Origin: Leptoclinus maculatus
Taxonomy: Eukaryota > Chordata > Actinopteri > Perciformes > Stichaeidae
Assembly: GCA_032191485.1 (NCBI GenBank)
Contig: JAVDOI010000003.1
Span: 12,586,986-12,650,985 of the forward strand
DNA: 64,000 bases
Reading direction: 5' to 3'
In this document: piece by piece, positions 57,001 through 64,000 of the stretch
Layout: each line of letters opens with the position of its first letter
Numbering within the stretch: the first letter of the stretch is position 1
Program-made: the position numbers and the translations under genes
The notes under the pieces: model-generated
Databases searched by the model: none
What the model saw: only the letters and a program-made list of their open reading frames with translations
Told to the model about the DNA's origin: nothing

Positions 57001-60000
57001 AAGCACGTATCAACTGTCTCTTAAAGAGAAAGTTATGCCAATATTCTTTAAGGTGTTTAGGCGTGCCTGGCATGAAATGTCAAGAGGCAGCGAGACAGAA
57101 GAATAGACATAAACGTGATTTGGGTTTTATTAAGTTCAGGAGTTAGAAATAGAAAAGCAATGTCGTTTGAGGGTAGCGGAAAGGATGATGTTACCTCTGT
57201 AACCTCCTCCACCGCCTCCAGCTGTGCAGGCCCCACCTCCACCTCCAAATCCCCCAAAGGTCGACCAGCTGAGCTTGGACAGGGCGAGGGAACACGAGGA
57301 CCCCCCCTCAGCACCCTCCACCAGAGACTTTCCCGCCTCCAGCTGGGGACTGATACTGTCTTTCCAGCCTCCACCTCCACCTTCAGGGACACAAACACCA
57401 AACAAGCACATTACACAGTATTTTATCATACATTTTATATATATATATCATACATATTTTGTAAGGGGAAACAAATATGGTTAGAGCTAAGGAGAAAAGG
57501 AACAATGTTTTTAACTACTCAACTCTGTTTTTTCGTGACTAAGATTATTTTTGCCTGTTTCATTTTCTCGTGCTGGAGGTGCAGCATCATTTGAAGGCTG
57601 GCTATGTATATGTCTAGCTAAGATTCAGCCTTCTTGTAGATTATACTGTATATAAGCTGTGTTTTTTATACAACCCTGATGAAAGCCTTGCTCAAACACA
57701 TGGGTGAAATAAATTATATTCTTCCTTTGTTAGTTGAGCACTTTTTGGGCCGATGAAGTAGCGACAGAACACTATAAATTTGTTGTCAACAAGACAAGCT
57801 AAGACACCCCGGTGACATCACTTGAGTAAAATATATAGACTTGCGCTCCTCCTGAGCCCACAGTGGCTGACCGTTGCCGTTGCCATGTCAATGACTCTCG
57901 TCAGCTGTAATCTCAAACAGATATGTGGATATGAATGCAGAATCTGTAGGCAGCAGGAGAAGATTTTGGCATTGGAAGCATCAGGTATTTGTTTGAAGTC
58001 CAAGTAGTATTGGCCCTTGGACAATAAATATAAGGAAGGCAAGATTTTCCAAGGAAAGACCTCAGTCTTGTTGAGGTTAAGGTTGACAAGGTGGGAAGCC
58101 CTCCAGCTGCGGATTTGAGTGAAGCATTAGAGATAAACAGCATGGAAACCCGAGGAGACAGTCAGCAAAAAGTTCATGTTCTGTTTGTGCTTTGTTGTGG
58201 TGTGTCTTTTTTCTGTTGACAGGCAGTAAAAAAAGGTTCACAAGAAACAAAAGTTTTCGTTGCTTTGCCTTTTGTTTATCACATTACACCCATCCAAAGT
58301 GATGCCACTTGCAGCCACACACTTGCAAGTGTGTGTGTGTGGGGGGGGGGGGGAGTCACATGTCCAGCAGGAGCCTTAACAAATTCTGCAATGCAATGCA
58401 TGATAATGTGTGATGGCAGGATGACCTGTTTCACCAGTTCAACACACAGCTCCACCACACACACAAATTAACAACCACATCCACACACTACTAAGAGCTG
58501 CATATTTCTCCTGACACTCAGATCTCTATCTAAACAAACCCACAGAGGTTTCAATAAGATGAGCCGATGGACGGTCTGTGTTGAGACTTTGTCGGTCAGA
58601 GAGGATTTACTGAGAACGTTCCAGAGACATCTCTACCATATATGTCTTGCTACAACCTGTTAGGAAACTAAAAATACGATCCAGATAGATCACATTATCC
58701 ACAGGCCAAACACATCCTGCTGTGTGAGAGCATGCATGCCAATGTGTGCTGCTTCAAGTGTGTGTGTGTGTGTGTGTGAGAACAAACAAATCCTCTCGTG
58801 GCCTTCAACCAACATGTCTCTCTCTCTCTCTTTGTCAGAAATCAACCTTCCTTTGAGGCTCATAGCACTCTCTGAACCTGCGATCCTTCATCAAATCACA
58901 ATGATTTCAAAAAATATTCTGTTAGTCATCACCTTTGTTAAACATGTTTTTTTCTTCAGGAAAATGTAATTCTTGCTGATTGTAAGGCGTCCCTGGCTCG
59001 AGTTTGGCAGAGACCTTTATTGCATGTTTACAAACTCTGCTTCTGCTTTCTAATAAAAGGTATAAAATGCCCCTAGAATACAAAACATTGTTGTTGTTAC
59101 TCCAAATTAGTCACAGACTTCACTGTCAAAAGTTTTCATTGAAACTGGTTTTGATCAAAGAAATAGCCTCTATGATTACTGTTGACTGCACATTCTGTGG
59201 ATTATCCAGCATAACAGGAACTCTTATCCTGGAAAGATATTTATTTCAACGTTGTGAGCACCACAAATACAAATTCCATTCAGCCTCATTGTATTAAGGT
59301 GGAGGGAGGAATCTCAAAGTCAGATATCTCACAACCGGAGCAAATAAAACTGAAAGTGTCTGCATATCACTCAATTCTTTTTTTGGTAGTTTAGTTGTGT
59401 CAACCCTTTAAACAAACAGTATATCGCACTGGTAGTAGGATGGCCTATAATATAGTACCTGCAGCACCAGTTTGACCGTTGGTGCTGGGAGCTATGGTGC
59501 TGTTTTCATACTGCTCCAGTGGTATCGGGTCCAGACTGGACTCTGGGTCCTCCATGTAAGCATTTCCTCCTCCACCAGCCGCAATCAGCAAGGGAACCAG
59601 CTCAACTCCCTCCATCTGACAAGACAGCATCACCATAAAGCTCACTCGTGTCAGGCATTTACAACTATGTGCACGCTCGGTGGTGCACATGAGAACAGTT
59701 ACAGCTAAAAAGCAAGTTTTGAAAAAGCATCAGTCTCAGCAGTAAAGCAAATTGCACATGACACGCAGGAATCCCACAATATATTACAGATGGGAGATTA
59801 TCATAAAAAGGAACAAGTGAACATTTTTCTCATTCCAATTTTATGATAAAACAGCTTCCCAACCACTAGTGTATTTCCAATCTACATATATTTAAACCTG
59901 TGGATTAGTGAGACACTGCTGAACTGTTTCAATGTGCCTACAGACATTTTTGATGCCTATCAATGAACTGTACACTTAATCCTCACAAACAAGCCCACAG

Positions 60001-63000
60001 AAAGGACACACAATACTGAAAGAGCAATCTTCTTTCACCTTAAAGATGTAGGTGGCTCCCCCTCCTCCGCCTCCTCCCCCAGCCCACTCTGCACCGGTCT
60101 CTCCCCTGAGTTTGTCTTCAATCACTGACGACTCTCCCAAGCAGATCCTCTGGGTGTGGGGATTTCTCTACAGCACGGGGGAAAGGGGAGATTTGAGTTT
60201 CAGAGAAAGAAGCTGTCTTCACAAAAGTATGAATCCAGCAGGCAAAATATATCCCAGAGGGTAACTTCAAAAAAAAACTTCCAGCGTGAACTTGAGTTCA
60301 CCCTACATACCCCAGGGCACGCATCCTCTCCCTGGTGGCCCACCAAGATGTAAAGTGTATCTCCTTTCTCCAGAGGAAATATGGCAGATATGAAGACCCC
60401 ATGGTTGCGTTTGTTGTGGTTTTTGGCTCCTTTCCCTCCTGCAGCCCCGTAAGCAGAGATCCTAAGGGATATCATTGAACCACAAGGGGTTTAAATACAG
60501 GGACTGAAGAAAATTGCTTTCTGGCTCAGGCTCCACAGTATACTACACACTAGATGGATAGACTGCAATACACGTCAGTTAAAGCACACAAATTAGGAGA
60601 CACAAGTCACCTGTTGTTTTATAAAGATTACCTCTTACAAACAGACACGCTGTGTTGATATTGGCATGAAGCAAGCTGTGTGTAGTCTAACTGAAGTAAT
60701 TCAACACCCTATGAAATCCTATGATTAACCCTGCTACTTTTCTGTTCCCTCATTTTGTGTCGCGAGTGTGGTGATGAGGTCCCATGACCTGCTGTCCAAA
60801 GACAATCAAATTGCTTGAAGTTCTGATCTGGCAGAACAACAATCAGTTACACTGAGCATGGCCAGAACAATTTAGATCCCAAGCACGTAGGCAGACACAC
60901 CACCAAATTGACAAGTCTGGCTAGATTTGAGTTATTTTCAAAAACTCATAAAAAGACCAAAACCAACAATGCTTACCGTGTGACTCTCACCCTCAAGTTC
61001 ACTAGTTGTAAATTATTATTTTTTTTTCTTTAAATGGGTCTCAAACTAAAAAGGCTTGGTAAACCCCTATAACACCTGGGCACTGCGTTACTCAAACAGA
61101 AGTTAATCGTGCGTTACCTGGAAACTTTTCAGCTGCAGGTTTTGTGCCCTACCGAGTATTTACAGCAGCAAGCCAGCGTGTGTGGATTGACATTGATAAA
61201 CTAGGGTGGCTTCACCGTAATGTAAGAAGATGTAAGAGAGTGGCTCATTTCTGTGTTCTGTGTTTGTGGACAACGATAAAGGTCGACAGCATAACACCAT
61301 GTCAGGCTTTGACCCCACAAGCAATATTTGTTAGTAGGAGTCACTGTCGGCTTTGGTCTGTTAATGTGGTTTGTTGACAGTAAGAAAAATATAGATTATC
61401 CCCAGACTAACACTTGAACAAATAACTGACCTTCGACCTTAAAGCTCAGGTAGACAAGCATTAAACCATCCCTTCACTTACAGGTATCTGTTAGTAGCAG
61501 GAACCCTCCACATTTGGACTCCTTTCAAGGGATCTTCCTTCCCCACTGTAACACTGACATTTTTGTTCCTGTAGGTACTGTCACACTGGGCCTGGGTTGG
61601 GCCGTGGGGACCACTGGCACCACATGAGTTAAACCACCATGTCATCAAAGAAACCTCTAGAAAAATGGAGACAAAGGAAAGACACACTGTCATGAACTGG
61701 TGAAAGGTAGAACTGAGAATTGTTGCGTGAATCGGTTAAATTAAGGAGCTGAGTATTCATTTGGAAAGAAATAACAAAAACACAAGACAAATTGGACCGA
61801 ACTATGTGAGACTAGGATAAACAGTTGAACATTGAAGAACAGAAACAAACACAAGCACCACATATAGGAGTCACTGGAAATTGGTTTAACCACCTGGTAT
61901 GTGTGCACTGTGGAATAAAAGCTTCTGGTCAGCTGATATGAAACATTCAATCATCGAGGGGAAAATTGCGAGAGTACAATCCATCACTTGGTATGTAAAT
62001 TCTGCATGCTGCATTAAAAAGCACATGAGGGAGGCTTTGGAAATCCACAAGGTACCTGAGGCTGAAGGCTCTGGAAGGGGGCTTAAGAAATCCTCCAAGT
62101 GAGCCATGGGAAGGAGCAAGTTCAGATCTGAGGAGAAGCAGGAGGCCAGAGAAGGTGTGGGGAGAAAGAGAGACAATGAGTCACAGTCAAACATGTGCAT
62201 CTCACTGAAGCATAAATCAAAATCAGACAGGAAGCAACACTGATCAGACGATATGAGAACAATTCAAAGATGGGTATTTTGGATGAACATGGACCCATTT
62301 CCTGAGAATGATTTCTGAGCAGGAAACATCATGAAAACATTTCTCCATCAGCCCCCTTCATCCACTATCTGGCATCCAAATGGTGAATTTTGTCCATGTT
62401 TTCACACAATAAATGTTACAGATTTTACAGGATAGCGCTGTTCGCAATTTGTCCAAGCCCCATTTTACTTTTGCAACAACAGTCTCCTCGGTCTTGTTTC
62501 AACACTATAAAAGCATACAAGCCTCTCTTGCACGACAAGATCCCAGAGAGCGGTCAAAAATGACATGGGGAGAAACATTAAGCTAAGTTATGGCTTACTA
62601 AAGTTTCTCTGGGGTCCTGAATTGATACCAGTTAGGAAACGTTCCAATCTTGTCCAGCTGGAGCTGAGCAACAACCGATATACCGCTGTTAACACTGTCC
62701 CTCCCCGCAGGTTTTAAACCACACTACCCTTAATTCACACACATATTTCACATCTGTGTTTTAACTCTAGTACCATGTTTAGTAATAAAATTCACCGTGG
62801 GAACATTTGAATAGAGCAAAAAGAGGTTGTTTAAACGCCCTTTCACGTTATTGTGAGAATATATCTTTTACATTTTTTCTTGCCGCATTGCAGTACATTT
62901 GCAACAAAGCATTACATACCGACTACCCTCATGTCAAAAACAATCACACACATATCTTGCCTAGACCAAGTCTTTGTTTAAAGTCAAATGAATGACTGAA

Positions 63001-63598
63001 GATCGCTGCACGGCCGAGCGTCAATTAGTCTCGACAACAGTCTCAACAATTTCGGCACTTTTTTAAATGTATAATTAAAAGTGATGTTTTAGACCTACAT
63101 CTAGAGGAAGACAGTCACACATGACTCAGCAACAACAGTTGGACAGGAACATTAAGATACAAGTTACCCATCTTTAAATAAAAGTAACCAGCGGTAATAT
63201 ATGGCATTCCTAGTATGACTGTAAGAGCCAAACTTGCATTTTATTTTTCATGAATTCAACCTTCCATTGGTGCAGCATGAGAAATACAGTGATGTCTTCA
63301 TTCAAATGTTACAGACTGACTTTACGAAAGAGAAACCAGCAGTAACTGAATGTTCACTTCCCCTGGTGAAGGCGACTCTTTGTCTTAAACTAAATATAAC
63401 TTTATTTTTGGTAATGGTTTTACATAGTTATTGCCACAAATATGCTGTACCACAATTAAATGTACCATTTATCTTACGGTCTGTAACATTTTAGACAGCT
63501 TACCTGTGTCGAAGCAGGCAGCTCCAATTGCAATGTCATCGAGAGCAACATCAGCATTAGAGCCTTTTGCCCACACAGCTGTCACCTTAACGTGGAAC
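44003..63598 (-). CDS. ltk: leukocyte tyrosine kinase receptor Ltk (3' 20 exons; 5' end outside window)
   Basis: Receptor tyrosine kinase of the ALK/LTK family. Exons (minus strand): 63598-63504, 62127-62056, 61656-61482, 60461-60311, 60167-60039, 59615-59459, 57380-57195, 56724-56626, 54169-54005, 53853-53743, 50291-50105, 49971-49881, 49421-49357, 47674-47545, 47456-47359, 46922-46830, 46593-46492, 45655-45521, 45242-45152, 45028-44003. Every junction is GT/AG and the phases chain without a break into 1118 aa ending in VTPI-stop. Order: end of a MAM domain, glycine-rich module, cysteine-rich EGF-like segment, one membrane helix, kinase, long tail. The sequence runs close to human ALK throughout (CGASGPHGPTQAQC, YILVGHQGEDACP, DYNPNYCFAGK). 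I call it ltk because itpka is adjacent, as in human; ALK has other neighbours. In zebrafish ltk (shady) directs iridophore development and responds to ALKAL ligands. Confidence 0.96.
47895..48274 (+). mobile_element. LINE 3'-end fragment (L2/Rex1-like) in an ltk intron
   Basis: An open frame reads CCITVWHGNFSAADRKA, matching the 'ITVWYGNxTAADRKALQRVV' stretch near the 3' end of L2/Rex1-type fish retroposons, as I recall it. A 3'-untranslated-like part follows, ending AATGACAACAAACTTGAACT and TGA. The copy is antisense to ltk and truncated. Confidence 0.65.
49164..49240. repeat. (CCCTCT)n polypyrimidine tract
   Basis: CCCTCT and CCCCCTCT units form 77 bases of pure pyrimidine on the plus strand, which is pure purine on the ltk sense strand. 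It lies less than 120 bases downstream, in transcript terms, of the alpha-C exon 49421-49357. Confidence 0.93.
50105..53853 (-). other. ltk: ltk transmembrane and juxtamembrane exons with a 3.45-kb intron
   Basis: Exon 53853-53743 encodes SSSLILAVVVSTIASGIALI and CTGVIL, a single hydrophobic helix. Exon 50291-50105 follows with MWYRRKND, then YKLSKIRSSTIMTDYNPNYC and LKEVPRKNITLLR, the ALK-type juxtamembrane segment. The junction before YRRK is where ALK exon 20 begins, so the intron 50292-53742 corresponds to ALK intron 19. I see no exon in that intron, only AT-rich sequence and a GGA-rich patch at 51130-51175. Confidence 0.88.
54246..55246. mobile_element. fold-back Tc1/mariner derivative in an ltk intron
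   Basis: The element starts CAGTGCTTTGAAAAACATTT and ends GCACTG, flanked on each side by TA (54244-54245 and 55247-55248), the Tc1/mariner target. The right half is the reverse complement of the left: 54563-54663 and 54854-54956 differ at only a few bases, around a loop of about 190 bases. The left arm carries Tc1-type 5' sequence (AAATAAAGTCCACCTGTGTG) and a piece of transposase helix-turn-helix coding (TIKSIIYKWKEY). The loop carries a decayed catalytic-domain fragment with stops. It cannot encode transposase. Confidence 0.88.
55249..56625 (-). other. ltk: remainder of an ltk intron, non-coding
   Basis: AT-rich sequence with no exon seen. It has a short CA run at 55898-55913. Short TCTTCAT...AGAAGG motifs recur at about 56260, 56320 and 56475 and may be an old tandem duplication. 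Confidence 0.5.
57381..59458 (-). other. ltk: ltk intron, non-coding
   Basis: No exon seen between the two glycine-rich exons. It contains a (TG)n run joined to 13 G at 58329-58353 and a shorter TG run near 58760-58780. Confidence 0.55.
58329..58353. repeat. (TG)n plus poly-G tract
   Basis: A TG run passes directly into 13 consecutive G on the plus strand, within an ltk intron. Confidence 0.92.
62128..63503 (-). other. ltk: ltk intron between the MAM-end exon and the linker exon
   Basis: AT-rich with no exon seen. It begins, in transcript order, with GTAAGCTG at 63503 and ends with a strong pyrimidine tract and CTCCTCAG before 62127. Confidence 0.6.
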
Positions 63599-64000
63599 CT
63601 GGAGCAAAGCACATACCATTTGTGCATTTAGAGAATTACAGTTTTTGTCTTCATGTGAAAGGCAACGGAAATTCAATCCCAATACATGTACAACAGTTTA
63701 TAGTGAATAATAACTAGCATCTTGAAAATGATAAAAAAAATTCTTTAGATGAAAGCAGCAATTTTCCTCTTTCTCATCTTCAATCTAAAGCACAGATTTT
63801 GTGAATAAAGGACTGTTTTTGAATGACGAGGAAACAGAGGTGGGTACAGTTGAATGGTAGAGGTAACCTTTATATACACAAGAGAACATGCCTGGATTGT
63901 TTGCTCCAGCATGACAGTGTTACATAATCATCTGCGTCTCGACCCTTTTTTTATTTCACTTCACACACCCATGATGAAGGCCAGTCAGCTGCAGGGCAAC
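63599..64000 (-). other. ltk: ltk intron up to the right edge; earlier exons not resolved
   Basis: Exon 63598-63504 begins with a single-base codon remainder, so an upstream exon must end in phase 2. The last 35 bases (minus strand GTTGCCCTGCAGCTGACTGG, then CCTTCATCATGG before GTGTGTG) could be the end of an exon. I could not match them to a MAM domain, so I do not call one. Confidence 0.4.

Larger units (their letters stand above)
54005..63598 (-). other. ltk: ltk extracellular exons: MAM end, glycine-rich module, Cys-rich segment
   Basis: Exon 63598-63504 (FHVKVTAVWA... VALDDIAIGAACFDT) is the end of a MAM domain. Exon 62127-62056 is a linker. Exons 61656-59459 carry CGASGPHGPTQAQC, ISAYGAAGGKG, YILVGHQGEDACPG, an AGGGGGGGATYIFK stretch and IAAGGGGNAY. 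Exon 57380-57195 has three more Gly runs (GGGGGWK, GGFGGGGGAC, AGGGGGGYR), the poly-glycine helices of the ligand-binding module. Exon 56724-56626 ends it (GISFIHPMGEIFLQPLAG). Exon 54169-54005 is the Cys-rich EGF-like segment (LNCSHCQTQSC... CLC... VTC) and carries a GAC repeat encoding five Asp in a row. Confidence 0.9.

Noticed and set aside
44003..63598. Identification of the receptor as alk
   Set aside because: Sequence similarity to ALK is strong, but adjacency to itpka matches the LTK locus. The call is kept as ltk with that caveat.
63965..64000. Possible further ltk exon at the right edge
   Set aside because: There is a GTGTGTG donor-like sequence, but the translated stretch does not resemble a MAM domain and the phase could not be confirmed.

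Overview
The window is nuclear DNA of a ray-finned fish, most likely a percomorph teleost. Short exons are bounded by GT/AG splice sites, introns and intergenic DNA are AT-rich, and there are many CA/GA microsatellites. The dispersed repeats are of teleost type: a tRNA-derived SINE, 'AAGTACTTAAGTA' elements, a Tc1/mariner relic and LINE 3' tails. There is no operon structure, CRISPR array, phage or prokaryotic gene. Four protein-coding genes are supported.

Layout. (1) 2160-~20860, minus: bahd1. Only its large N-terminal coding exon (2160-3798) is inside; the BAH domain lies beyond the left edge. CpG-richer segments with minus-strand splice donors at ~8.4-8.9 kb and ~20.3-20.9 kb are candidate 5'-untranslated exons and promoters. 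(2) 24084-29936, minus: ivd (isovaleryl-CoA dehydrogenase), complete, 12 coding exons, 417 aa. (3) 32388-41107, plus: an inositol-trisphosphate 3-kinase, complete, 7 coding exons, 453 aa, called itpka because ltk is its neighbour. (4) 44003-63598, minus: ltk, a receptor tyrosine kinase. Twenty exons (1118 aa) are read, from the end of a MAM domain through the glycine-rich region, membrane segment and kinase to a long tail; the 5' exons lie beyond the right edge.

Context. From memory of the human map, IVD-BAHD1 and ITPKA-LTK are both neighbouring pairs on chromosome 15q15, about 1 Mb apart. Here they are fused into one block of about 60 kb, with ivd and itpka head to head across 2.45 kb and itpka and ltk tail to tail across 2.9 kb. 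The genes do not form a pathway: bahd1 is a chromatin silencer, ivd acts in mitochondrial leucine breakdown, itpka in inositol phosphate and calcium signalling, and ltk in cell-surface signalling (iridophore fate in zebrafish).

I found no new biological system. The most notable points are an ALK-like domain layout in ltk, a fold-back Tc1/mariner derivative in an ltk intron, opposed TG and CA tracts in itpka intron 1, and a bahd1 reading frame without an obvious conserved start. All coordinates were read by eye from splice consensus, frame continuity and remembered family sequences; no alignment was run.
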